A stretch of 64,000 nucleotides of DNA from Acanthosepion esculentum (GCA_964036315.1 OZ038509.1:29466968-29530967), one strand, 5' to 3'; shown: positions 52,383 to 64,000, numbered from the stretch's first letter. Notes: generated from the letters alone by a model not told the origin. Numbers and translations: made by a program.

Positions 52383-55204
52383 GGTATTTTGCAAATTGAT
52401 GTTGCTGTTTGAAAACATTAGAAAACCAATAAAATTATTGAAAATCGATATGGTATCGATCAGAAAATATTGATTTTGACAATTTCCAACAGTTTCCACA
52501 AAGTTTTATTGCAAATATTAAGTTTTACAAAGTTTTGAAAAATATTGAAATTTCAATGCAAAAGTAAGCATTTCAAGCTAGTTTTTCAACGTTAAACACG
52601 GTATTTTGCAAATTGATGTTGCTGTTTGAAAACATTAGAAAACCAATAAAATTATTGAAAATCGATATGGTATCGATCAGAAAATATTTATTTTGACGAT
52701 TTCCAACAGTTTCCACAAAGTTTTATTGCAAATATAATGTTTTACAAACTTTTGAAAAATATTGAAATTTCAACGCAAAAGTCAGCATTTCAAGCTAGTT
52801 TTTCAACGTTAAACACGGTATTTTGCAAATTGATGTTGCTGTTTGAAAACATTAGAAAACCAATAAAATTATTGAAAATCGATATGGTATCGATCAGAAA
52901 ATATAGATTTTGACAATTTCCAACAGTTTCCACAAAGTTTTATTGCAAATATAAAGTTTTACAAACTTTTGAAAAATATTGAAATTTCAATGCAAAAGTA
53001 AGCATTTCAAGCAAGTTTTTCAACGTTAAACACGGTATTTTGAAAATTGATGTTGCTGTTTGAAAACATTAGAAAACCAATAAAATTATTGAAAATCGAT
53101 ATGGTATCGATCAGAAAATATAGATTTTGACAATTTCCAACAGTTTCCACAAAGTTTTATTGCAAATATTAAGTTTTACAAAGTTTTGAAAAATATTGAA
53201 ATTTCAATGCAAAAGTAAGCATTTCAAGGTAGTTTTTCAACGTTAAACACGGTATTTTGAAAATTGATGTTGCTGTTTGAAAACATTAGAAAACCAATAA
53301 AATTATTGAAAATCGATATGGTATCGATCAGAAAATATAGATTTTGACAATTTCCAACAGTTTCCACAAAGTTTTATTGCAAATATTAAGTTTTACAAAG
53401 TTTTGAAAAATATTGAAATTTCAATGCAAAAGTAAGCATTTCAAGCTAGTTTTTCAACGTTAAACACGGTATTTTGCAAATTGATGTTGCTGTTTGAAAA
53501 CATTAGAAAACCAATAAAATTATTGAAAATCGATATGGTATCGATCAGAAAATATTGATTTTGACAATTTCCAACAGTTTCCACAAAGTTTTATTGCAAA
53601 TATTAAGTTATACAAAGTTTTGAAAAATATTGAAATTTCAATGCAAAAGTAAGCATTTCAAGCTAGTTTTTCAACGTTAAACACGGTATTTTGCAAATTG
53701 ATGTTGCTGTTTGAAAACATTAGAAAACCAATAAAATTATTGAAAATCGATATGGTATCGATCAGAAAATATTTATTTTGACAATTTCCAACAGTTTCCA
53801 CAAAGTTTTATTGCAAATATTATGTTTTACAAACTTTTGAAAAATATTGAAATTTCAACGCAAAAGTCAGCATTTCAAGCTACTTTTTCAACTTTAAACT
53901 CGCTATTTTGCAAATTGATGTTGCTGTTTGAAAACATTAGAAAACCAATAAAATTATTGAAAATCGATATGGTATCGATCAGAAAATATTGATTTTGACA
54001 ATTTCCAACAGTTTCCACAAAGTTTTATTGCAAATATAAAGTTTTACAAACATTTGAAAAATATTGAAATTTCAATGCAAAAGTAAGCATTTCAAGCTAG
54101 TTTTTCAACGTTAAACACGGTATTTTGCAAATTGATGTTGCTGTTTGAAAACATTAGAAAACCAATAAAATTATTGAAAATCGATATGGTATCGATCAGA
54201 AAATATAGATTTTGACAATTTCCAACAGTTTCCACAAAGTTTTATTGCAAATATTAAGTTTTACAAAGTTTTGAAAAATATTGAAATTTCAATGCAAAAG
54301 TAAGCATCTCAAGCTAGTTTTTCAACGTTAAACACGGTATTCTGCAAATTAATGTTGCTGTTTGAAAACATTAGAAAAGCAATAAAATTATTGAAAATCG
54401 ATATGGTATCGATCAGAAAATATTGATTTTGACAATTTCCAACAGTTTCCACAAAGTTTTATTGCAAATATAAAGTTTTACAAACATTTGAAAAATATTG
54501 AAATTTCAATGCAAAAGTAAGCATTTCAAGCTAGTTTTTCAACGTTAAACACGGTATTTTGAAAATTGATGTTGCTGTTTGAAAACATTAGAAAACCAAT
54601 AAAATTATTGAAAATCGATATGGTATCGAAACAGAAAATATTGATTTTGACAATTTCCAACAGTTTCCACAAAGTTTTATTGCAAATATAAAGTTTTACA
54701 AACTTTTGAAAAATATTGAAATTTCAATGCAAAAGTAAGCATTTCAAGCTAGTTTTTCAACGTTAAACACGGTATTTTGAAAATTGATGTTGCTGTTTGA
54801 AAACATTAGAAAACCAATAAAATTATTGAAAATCGATATGGTATCGATCAGAAAATATAGATTTTGACAATTTCCAACAGTTTCCACAAAGTTTTATTGC
54901 AAATATTAAGTTTTACAAAGTTTTGAAAAATATTGAAATTTCAATGCAAAAGTAAGCATTTCAAGCTAGTTTTTCAACGTTAAACACGGTATTTTGCAAA
55001 TTGATGTTGCTGTTTGAAAACATTAGAAAACCAATAAAATTGTTGAAAATCGATATGGTATCGATCAGAAAATATTGATTTTGACAATTTCCAACAGTTT
55101 CCACAAAGTTTTATTGCAAATATTAAGTTTTACAAAGTTTTGAAAAATATTGAAATTTCAATGCAAAAGTAAGCATTTCAAGCTAGTTTTTCAACGTTAA
55201 ACAC
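52383..55204 (+). repeat. Mixed satellite units
   Basis: Thirteen units of the right-hand subtypes (atagat, atttat, catctc). They include the first A-B-C trimer order (53685 atttat and attatg, 53902 gctatt, 54119 atagat). Singular changes are ttaagttatac (near 53603), aactttaaactcg (near 53889), a 1-bp insertion giving tatcgaaacag (near 54624) and aattgttg (near 55038). No gene-like sequence. Confidence 0.75.
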
Positions 55205-57374
55205 GGTATTTTGCAAATTGATGTTGCTGTTTGAAAACATTAGAAAACCAATAAAATTATTGAAAATCGATATGGTATCGATCAGAAAATATTTATTTTG
55301 ACAATTTCCAACAGTTTCCACAAAGTTTTATTGCAAATATAATGTTTTACAAACTTTTGAAAAATATTGAAATTTCAACGCAAAAGTCAGCATTTCAAGC
55401 TACTTTTTCAACGTTAAACACGCTATTTTGCAAATTGATGTTGCTGTTTGAAAACATTAGAAAACCAATAAAATTATTGAAAATCGATATGGTATCGATC
55501 AGAAAATATTGATTTTGACAATTTCCAACAGTTTCCACAAAGTTTTATTGCAAATATAATGTTTTACAAACATTTGAAAAATATTGAAATTTCAATGCAA
55601 AAGTAAGCATTTCAAGCTAGTTTTTCAACGTTAAACACGGTATTTTGCAAATTGATGTTGCTGTTTGAAAACATTAGAAAACCAATAAAATTATTGAAAA
55701 TCGATATGGTATCGATCAGAAAATATAGATTTTGACAATTTCCAACAGTTTCCACAAAGTTTTATTGCAACTATTAAGTTTTACAAAGTTTTGAAAAATA
55801 TTGAAATTTCAATGCAAAAGTAAGCATTTCAAGCTAGTTTTTCAACGTTAAACACGGTATTTTGCAAATTGATGTTGCTGTTTGAAAACATTAGAAAACC
55901 AATAAAATTATTGAAAATCGATATGGTATCGATCAGAAAATATTTATTTTGACAATTTCCAACAGTTTCCACAAAGTTTTATTGCAAATATAATGTTTTA
56001 CAAACTTTTGAAAAATATTGAAATTTCAACGCAAAAGTCAGCATTTCAAGCTACTTTTTCAACGTTAAACACGCTATTTTGCAAATTGATGTTGCTGTTT
56101 GAAAACATTAGAAAACCAATAAAATTATTGAAAATCGATATGGTATCGATCAGAAAATATTGATTTTGACAATTTCCAACAGTTTCCACAAAGTTTTATT
56201 GCAAATATAAAGTTTTACAAACATTTGAAAAATATTGAAATTTCAATGCAAAAGTAAGCATTTCAAGCTAGTTTTTCAACGTTAAACACGGTATTTTGCA
56301 AATTGATGTTGCTGTTTGAAAACATTAGAAAACCAATAAAATTATTGAAAATCGATATGGTATCGATCAGAAAATATAGATTTTGACAATTTCCAACAGT
56401 TTCCACAAAGTTTTATTGCAACTATTAAGTTTTACAAAGTTTTGAAAAATATTGAAATTTCAATGCAAAAGTAAGCATTTCAAGCTAGTTTTTCAACGTT
56501 AAACACGGTATTTTGCAAATTGATGTTGCTGTTTGAAAACATTAGAAAACCAATAAAATTATTGAAAATCGATATGGTATCGATCAGAAAATATTGATTT
56601 TGACAATTTCCAACAGTTTCCACAAAGTTTTATTGCAAATATAATGTTTTACAAACTTTTGAAAAATATTGAAATTTCAACGCAAAAGTCAGCATTTCAA
56701 GCTACTTTTTCAACGTTAAACACGCTATTTTGCAAATTGATGTTGCTGTTTGAAAACATTAGAAAACCAATAAAATTATTGAAAATCGATATGGTATCGA
56801 TCAGAAAATATTGATTTTGACAATTTCCAACAGTTTCCACAAAGTTTTATTGCAAATATAAAGTTTTACAAACATTTGAAAAATATTGAAATTTCAATGC
56901 AAAAGTAAGCATTTCAAGCTAGTTTTTAAACGTTAAACACGGTATTTTGCAAATTGATGTTGCTGTTTGAAAACATTAGAAAACCAATAAAATTATTGAA
57001 AATCGATATGGTATCGATCAGAAAATATTTATTTTGACAATTTCCAACAGTTTCCACAAAGTTTTATTCCAAATATAATGTTTTACAAACTTTTGAAAAA
57101 TATTGAAATTTCAACGCAAAAGTCAGCATTTCAAGCTACTTTTTCAACGTTAAACACGCTATTTTGCAAATTGATGTTGCTGTTTGAAAACATTAGAAAA
57201 CCAATAAAATTATTGAAAATCGATATGGTATCGATCAGAAAATATTGATTTTGACAATTTCCAACAGTTTCCACAAAGTTTTATTGCAAATATAAAGTTT
57301 TACAAACATTTGAAAAATATTGAAATTTCAATGCAAAAGTAAGCATTTCAAGCTAGTTTTTCAACGTTAAACAC
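55205..57374 (+). repeat. Trimer HOR, 651 bp, about three copies
   Basis: Unit A (ataatg and aacgc, mostly with atttat), unit B (gctatt, acatttg) and unit C (atagat, caactattaag) run A-B-C-A-B-C-A-B-A-B. Starts are 55205, 55422, 55639, 55856, 56073, 56290, 56507, 56724, 56941 and 57158, and a further C-like unit follows at 57375. One C is missing between 56724 and 56941. The caactattaag form in C was seen only here. Confidence 0.85.
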
Positions 57375-59754
57375 GGTATTTTGCAAATTGATGTTGCTGT
57401 TTGAAAACATTAGAAAACCAATAAAATTATTGAAAATCGATATGGTATCGATCAGAAAATATAGATTTTGACAATTTCCAACAGTTTCCACAAAGTTTTA
57501 TTGCAAATATTAAGTTTTACAAAGTTTTGAAAAATATTGAAATTTCAATGCAAAAGTAAGCATCTCAAGCTAGTTTTTCAACGTTAAACACGGTATTCTG
57601 CAAATTAATGTTGCTGTTTGAAAACATTAGAAAAGCAATAAAATTATTGAAAATCGATATGGTATCGATCAGAAAATATTGATTTTGACAATTTCCAACA
57701 GTTTCCACAAAGTTTTATTGCAAATATAAAGTTTTACAAACATTTGAAAAATATTGAAATTTCAATGCAAAAGTAAGCATTTCAAGCTAGTTTTTCAGCG
57801 TTAAACACGGTATTTTGAAAATTGATGTTGCTGTTTGAAAACATTAGAAAACCAATAAAATTATTGAAAATCGATATGGTATCGATCTGACAATATTGAT
57901 TTTGACAATTTCCAACAGTTTCCACAAAGTTTTATTGCAAATATAAAGTTTTACAAACTTTTGAAAAATATTGAAATTTCAATGCAAAAGTAAGCATTTC
58001 AATCTAGTTTTTCAACGTTAAACACGGTATTTTGAAAATTGATGTTTGAAAACATTAGAAAACCAATAAAATTATTGAAAATCGATATGGTATCGATCAG
58101 AAAATATTGATTTTGACAATTTCCAACAGTTTCCACAAAGTTTTATTGCAAATATTATGTTTTACAAACTTCTGAAAAATATTGAAATTTCAACGCAAAA
58201 GTCAGCATTTCAAGCTACTTTTTCAACGTTAAACACGCTATTTTGCAAATTGATGTTGCTCTTTGAAAACATTAGAAAACCAATAAAATTATTGAAAATC
58301 GATATGGTATCGATCAGAAAATATTGATTTTGACAATTTCCAACAGTTTCCACAAAGTTTTATTGCAAATATTATGTTTTACAAACTTTTGAAAAATATT
58401 GAAATTTCAACGCAAAAGTCAGCATTTCAAGCTACTTTTTCAACGTTAAACACGCGATTTTGCAAATTGATGTTGCTGTTTGAAAACATTAGAAAACCAA
58501 TAAAATTATTGAAAATCGATATGGTATCGATCAGAAAATATTGATTTTGACAATTTCAAACAGTTTCCACAAAGTTTTATTGCAAATATTAAGTTTTACA
58601 AAGTTTTGAAAAATATTGAAATTTCAATGCAAAAGTAAGCATTTCAAGCTAGTTTTTCAACGTTAAACACGGTATTTTGCAAATTGATGTTGCTGTTTGA
58701 AAACATTAGAAAACCAATAAAATTATTGAAAATCGATATGGTATCGATCAGAAAATATTGATTTTGACAATTTCCAACAGTTTCCACAAAGTTTTATTGC
58801 AAATATTAAGTTTTACAAAGTTTTGAAAAATATTGAAATTTCAATGCAAAAGTAAGCATTTCAAGCTAGTTTTTCAACGTTAAACACGGTATTTTGAAAA
58901 TTGATGTTGCTGTTTGAAAACATTAGAAAACCAATAAAATTATTGAAAATCCATATGGTACCGATCAGAAAATATTGATTTTGACAATTTCCAACAGTTT
59001 CCACAAAGTTTTATTGAAATATAAAGTTTTACAAAGTTTTGAAAAATATTGAAATTTCAATGCAAAAGTAAGCATTTCAAGCTAGTTTTTCAACGTTAAA
59101 CACGGTATTTTGCAAATTGATGTTGCTGTTTGAAAACATTAGAAAACCAATAAAATTATTGAAAATCGATATGGTATCGATCAGAAAATATTGATTTTGA
59201 CAATTTCCAACAGTTTCCACAAAGTTTTATTGCAAATATAAAGTTGTACAAACATTTGAAAAATATTGAAATTTCAATGCAAAAGTAAGCATTTCAAGCT
59301 AGTTTTTCAACGTTAAACACGGTATTTTAAAAATTGATGTTGCTGTTTGAAAACATTAGAATACCAATAAAATTATTGAAAATCGATATGGTATCGATCA
59401 GAAAATATTGATTTTGACAATTTCCAACAGTTTCCACAAAGTTTTATTGCAAATATTAAGTTTTACAAAGTTTTGAAAAATATTGAAATTTCAATGCAAA
59501 AGTAAGCATTTCAAGCTAGTTTTTCAACGTTAAACACGGTATTTTGCAAATTGATGTTGCTGTTTGAAAACATTAGAAAACCAATAAAATTATTGAAAAT
59601 CGATATGGTATCGATCAGAAAATATTGATTTTGACAATTTCCAACAGTTTCCACAAAGTTTTATTGCAAATATAAAGTTTTACAAACATTTGAAAAATAT
59701 TGAAATTTCAATGCAAAAGTAAGCATTTCAAGCTAGTTTTTCAACGTTAAACAC
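57375..59754 (+). repeat. 11-unit HOR, 2380 bp, copy 1
   Basis: Length is 11 x 217 - 7, from one 6-bp-deleted unit (58026) and one unit with gttttattgaaatat (-1). Rare markers ttttcagcg (near 57793), gatctgacaat, cacgcgatttt (near 58451), atttcaaacag (near 58552) and ccatatggtacc (58951) all recur 2380 bp downstream. Confidence 0.9.
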
Positions 59755-61930
59755 GGTATTTTGCAAATTGATGTTGCTGTTTGAAAACATTAGAAAACCA
59801 ATAAAATTATTGAAAATCGATATGGTATCGATCAGAAAATATAGATTTTGACAATTTCCAACAGTTTCCACAAAGTTTTATTGCAAATATTAAGTTTTAC
59901 AAAGTTTTGAAAAATATTGAAATTTCAATGCAAAAGTAAGCATCTCAAGCTAGTTTTTCAACGTTAAACACGGTATTCTGCAAATTAATGTTGCTGTTTG
60001 AAAACATTAGAAAAGCAATAAAATTATTGAAAATCGATATGGTATCGATCAGAAAATATTGATTTTGACAATTTCCAACAGTTTCCACAAAGTTTTATTG
60101 CAAATATAAAGTTTTACAAACATTTGAAAAATATTGAAATTTCAATGCAAAAGTAAGCATTTCAAGCTAGTTTTTCAGCGTTAAACACGGTATTTTGAAA
60201 ATTGATGTTGCTGTTTGAAAACATTAGAAAACCAATAAAATTATTGAAAATCGATATGGTATCGATCTGACAATATTGATTTTGACAATTTCCAACAGTT
60301 TCCACAAAGTTTTATTGCAAATATAAAGTTTTACAAACTTTTGAAAAATATTGAAATTTCAATGCAAAAGTAAGCATTTCAATCTAGTTTTTCAACGTTA
60401 AACACGGTATTTTGAAAATTGATGTTTGAAAACATTAGAAAACCAATAAAATTATTGAAAATCGATATGGTATCGATCAGAAAATATTGATTTTGACAAT
60501 TTCCAACAGTTTCCACAAAGTTTTATTGCAAATATTATGTTTTACAAACTTCTGAAAAATATTGAAATTTCAACGCAAAAGTCAGCATTTCAAGCTACTT
60601 TTTCAACGTTAAACACGCTATTTTGCAAATTGATGTTGCTCTTTGAAAACATTAGAAAACCAATAAAATTATTGAAAATCGATATGGTATCGATCAGAAA
60701 ATATTGATTTTGACAATTTCCAACAGTTTCCACAAAGTTTTATTGCAAATATTATGTTTTACAAACTTTTGAAAAATATTGAAATTTCAACGCAAAAGTC
60801 AGCATTTCAAGCTACTTTTTCAACGTTAAACACGCGATTTTGCAAATTGATGTTGCTGTTTGAAAACATTAGAAAACCAATAAAATTATTGAAAATCGAT
60901 ATGGTATCGATCAGAAAATATTGATTTTGACAATTTCAAACAGTTTCCACAAAGTTTTATTGCAAATATTAAGTTTTACAAAGTTTTGAAAAATATTGAA
61001 ATTTCAATGCAAAAGTAAGCATTTCAAGCTAGTTTTTCAACGTTAAACACGGTATTTTGCAAATTGATGTTGCTGTTTGAAAACATTAGAAAACCAATAA
61101 AATTATTGAAAATCGATATGGTATCGATCAGAAAATATTGATTTTGACAATTTCCAACAGTTTCCACAAAGTTTTATTGCAAATATTAAGTTTTACAAAG
61201 TTTTGAAAAATATTGAAATTTCAATGCAAAAGTAAGCATTTCAAGCTAGTTTTTCAACGTTAAACACGGTATTTTGAAAATTGATGTTGCTGTTTGAAAA
61301 CATTAGAAAACCAATAAAATTATTGAAAATCCATATGGTACCGATCAGAAAATATTGATTTTGACAATTTCCAACAGTTTCCACAAAGTTTTATTGAAAT
61401 ATAAAGTTTTACAAAGTTTTGAAAAATATTGAAATTTCAATGCAAAAGTAAGCATTTCAAGCTAGTTTTTCAACGTTAAACACGGTATTTTGCAAATTGA
61501 TGTTGCTGTTTGAAAACATTAGAAAACCAATAAAATTATTGAAAATCGATATGGTATCGATCAGAAAATATTGATTTTGACAATTTCCAACAGTTTCCAC
61601 AAAGTTTTATTGCAAATATAAAGTTGTACAAACATTTGAAAAATATTGAAATTTCAATGCAAAAGTAAGCATTTCAAGCTAGTTTTTCAACGTTAAACAC
61701 GGTATTTTAAAAATTGATGTTGCTGTTTGAAAACATTAGAATACCAATAAAATTATTGAAAATCGATATGGTATCGATCAGAAAATATTGATTTTGACAA
61801 TTTCCAACAGTTTCCACAAAGTTTTATTGCAAATATTAAGTTTTACAAAGTTTTGAAAAATATTGAAATTTCAATGCAAAAGTAAGCATTTCAAGCTAGT
61901 TTTTCAACGTTAAACACGGTATTTTGCAAA
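59755..61930 (+). repeat. 11-unit HOR, 2380 bp, copy 2 (incomplete)
   Basis: All markers of copy 1 return, for example ttttcagcg near 60173, cacgcgatttt near 60831 and ccatatggtacc at 61331. Correspondence ends in the unit starting at 61918, which has g at 44 where copy 1 has c, so the second copy lacks most of its last unit. Confidence 0.88.
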
Positions 61931-64000
61931 TTGATGTTGCTGTTTGAAAACATTAGAAAAGCAATAAAATTATTGAAAATCGATATGGTATCGATCAGAA
62001 AATATTGATTTTGACAATTTCCAACAGTTTCCACAAAGTTTTATTGCAAATATAAAGTTTTACAAACATTTGAAAAATATTGAAATTTCAATGCAAAAGT
62101 AAGCATTTCAAGCTAGTTTTTCAACGTTAAACACGGTATTTTGAAAATTGATGTTGCTGTTTGAAAACATTAGAAAACCAATAAAATTATTGAAAATCGA
62201 TATGGTATCGATCAGAAAATATAGATTTTGACAATTTCCAACAGTTTCCACAAAGTTTTATTGCAAATATTAAGTTTTACAAAGTTTTGAAAAATATTGA
62301 AATTTCAATGCAAAAGTAAGCATTTCAAGCTAGTTTTTCAACGTTAAACACGGTATTTTGCAAATTGATGTTGCTGTTTGAAAACATTAGAAAACCAATA
62401 AAATTATTGAAAATCGATATGGTATCGATCAGAAAATATTGATTTTGACAATTTCCCACAGTTTCCACAAAGTTTTATTGCAAATATTAAGTTTTACAAA
62501 GTTTTGAAAAATATTGAAATTTCAACGCAAAAGTAAGCATTTCAAGCTAGTTTTTCAACGTTAAACACGCTATTTTGCAAATTGATGTTGCTGTTTGAAA
62601 ACATTAGAAAACCAATAAAATTATTGAAAATCGATATGGTATCGATCAGAAAATATTGATTTTGACAATTTCCAACAGTTTCCACAAAGTTTTATTGCAA
62701 ATATAAAGTTTTAGAAACATTTGAAAAATATTGAAATTTCAATGCAAAAGTAAGCATTTCAAGCTAGTTTTTCAACGTTAAACACGGTATTTTGCAAATT
62801 GATGTTGCTGTTTGAAAACATTAGAAAACCAATAAAATTATTGAAAATCGATATGGTATCGATCAGAAAATATAGATTTTGACAATTTCCAACAGTTTCC
62901 ACAAAGTTTTATTGCAAATATTAAGTTTTACAAAGTTTTGAAAAATATTGAAATTTCAATGCAAAAGTAAGCATCTCAAGCTAGTTTTTCAACGTTAAAC
63001 ACGGTATTCTGCAAATTAATGTTGCTGTTTGAAAACATTAGAAAACCAATAAAATTATTGAAAATCGATATGGTATCGATCAGAAAATATTGATTTTGAC
63101 AATTTCCAACAGTTTCCACAAAGTTTTATTGCAAATATTATGTTTTACAAACTTTTGAAAAATATTGAAATTTCAACGCAAAAGTCAGCATTTCAAGCTA
63201 CTTTTTCAACGTTAAACACGCTATTCTGCAAATTAATGTTGCTGTTTGAAAACATTAGAAAACCAATAAAATTATTGAAAATCGTTATGGTATCGATCAG
63301 AAAATATAGATTTTGACAATTTCCAACAGTTTCCACAAAGTTTTATTGCAAATATTAAGTTTTACAAAGTTTTGAAAAATATTGAAATTTCAATGCAAAA
63401 GTAAGCATTTCAAGCTAGTTTTTCAACGTTAAACACGGTATTTTGAAAATTGATGTTGCTGTTTGAAAACATTAGAAAACCAATAAAATTATTGAAAATC
63501 GATATGGTATCGATCAGAAAATATAGATTTTGACAATTTCCCACAGTTTCCACAAAGTTTTATTGCAAATATTAAGTTTTACAAAGTTTTGAAAAATAAT
63601 GAAATTTCAATGCAAAAGTAAGCATTTCAAGCTAGTTTTTCAACGTGAAACACGGTATTTTGCAAATTGATGTTGCTGTTTGAAAACATTAGAAAACCAA
63701 TAAAATTATTGAAAATCGATATGGTATCGATCAGAAAATATTGATTTTGACAATTTCCAACAGTTTCCACAAAGTTTTATTGCAAATATAATGTTTTACA
63801 AACTTTTGAAAAATATTGAAATTTCAACGCAAAAGTCAGCATTTCAAGCTACTTTTTCAACGTTAAACACGGTATTTTGCAAATTGATGTTGCTGTTTGA
63901 AAACATTAGAAAACCAATAAAATTATTGAAAATCGATATGGTATCGATCAGAAAATATAGATTTTGACAATTTCCCACAGTTTCCACAAAGTTTTATTGC
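61918..64000 (+). repeat. Irregular units to the right edge
   Basis: Nine complete units and the 130-nt partial unit starting at 63871. Markers are tttcccacag (near 62453, 63538, 63972), a lone ttttagaaac (near 62708), tttcaacgc without its usual partner change at 183 (near 62521), aaaataatg (near 63594) and aacgtgaaac (near 63641). The array shows no sign of ending, so it continues past the window. Confidence 0.8.

Larger units (their letters stand above)
1..64000 (+). repeat. Satellite array, 217-bp unit, 295 full copies plus a partial
   Basis: The same 217-bp unit repeats head to tail across the window, always in the same orientation, with nothing inserted between units. Unit starts (ggtatt or gctatt) can be followed from base 1 to 63871, and the last unit is cut at 130 nt by the window edge. 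All length changes I found sum to -145 bp, which matches 295 units exactly. The unit is about 74% A+T. Size, copy number, orientation and HOR structure are typical of eukaryotic centromeric or pericentromeric satellites; that location is inferred. I do not recognise the family by name. The + strand label is arbitrary. Confidence 0.99.

Noticed and set aside
1..64000. CRISPR array (regular repeats and spacers)
   Set aside because: The 217-bp period has no alternation of short identical repeats with unique spacers; the whole unit repeats.
1..64000. CENP-B box
   Set aside because: I saw no match to the core TTCG....A..CGGG pattern in the unit on either strand; the unit has no CGGG. The dyad is a different motif.
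1..64000. Transposon-derived tandem array (terminal inverted repeats or target-site duplications)
   Set aside because: No TIR, TSD, transposase or reverse transcriptase remnant is visible within the unit. The inverted repeats found are internal and only 6-7 bp per arm.
1..64000. Telomeric repeats, rDNA, tRNA or histone-gene clusters
   Set aside because: No telomere-like hexamer runs, no rRNA-like or tRNA-like conserved segments, and no coding frames.

Overview
The whole window is one uninterrupted, head-to-tail satellite DNA array. The repeat unit is 217 bp, about 26% G+C (56 of 217 by hand count in a consensus-like copy), and every copy lies in the same orientation. Starting the unit at base 1 (ggtattttgc), I count 295 complete units (1-63870) plus a 130-nt partial unit at the right edge. 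The length closes exactly: 295 x 217 = 64015, and the indels I found sum to -145, giving 63870. These are fourteen 6-bp deletions, six 10-bp deletions, six 1-bp deletions, one 2-bp deletion, two 3-bp insertions and one 1-bp insertion. There is no gene, RNA gene, transposon, CRISPR array or unique spacer. The array runs off both edges, so its true size is above 64 kb.

A high-copy, AT-rich, 217-bp tandem repeat with higher-order repeats (HORs) points to a eukaryote and to constitutive heterochromatin, most plausibly a centromere or pericentromere. That location is inferred. I do not recognise the family and cannot name the organism; an invertebrate with an AT-rich genome would fit. No CENP-B-box-like motif was seen.

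Layout. (a) 1-14.3 kb: heptamer, pentamer and tetramer HORs (1513, 1079, 862 bp) marked by a 6-bp-deleted unit, with chimeric units at the junctions and a dispersed copy of a four-unit block. (b) 14.3-24.2 kb: doublets, a 13-unit spaced copy (2811 bp), a hexamer (1302 bp) and a dimer (434 bp). (c) 24223-40230: one 37-unit, 8004-bp segment present twice in direct tandem, nearly identical. (d) 40.2-57.4 kb: successive two-copy duplications of 11 units (2387 bp), 10 units (2170 bp) and 4 units (868 bp), then a trimer (651 bp). (e) 57375 to about 61930: a 2380-bp 11-unit duplication, then irregular units to the end.

Within the unit, the most conserved visible structure is a perfect dyad, ATCGATA-TGG-TATCGAT (unit positions 62-78), intact in all but about eight of the 295 copies. 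Other symmetric elements are a 14-bp palindrome (162-175), a 14-bp inverted repeat (45-58) and a TTTCCA direct repeat 10 bp apart (101-116). Variation concentrates around unit positions 135-152 and 193-199. The strongest candidate for something undescribed is this satellite family itself: its conserved dyad as a possible protein-binding site, and its history of stacked two-copy block duplications with many different periods.
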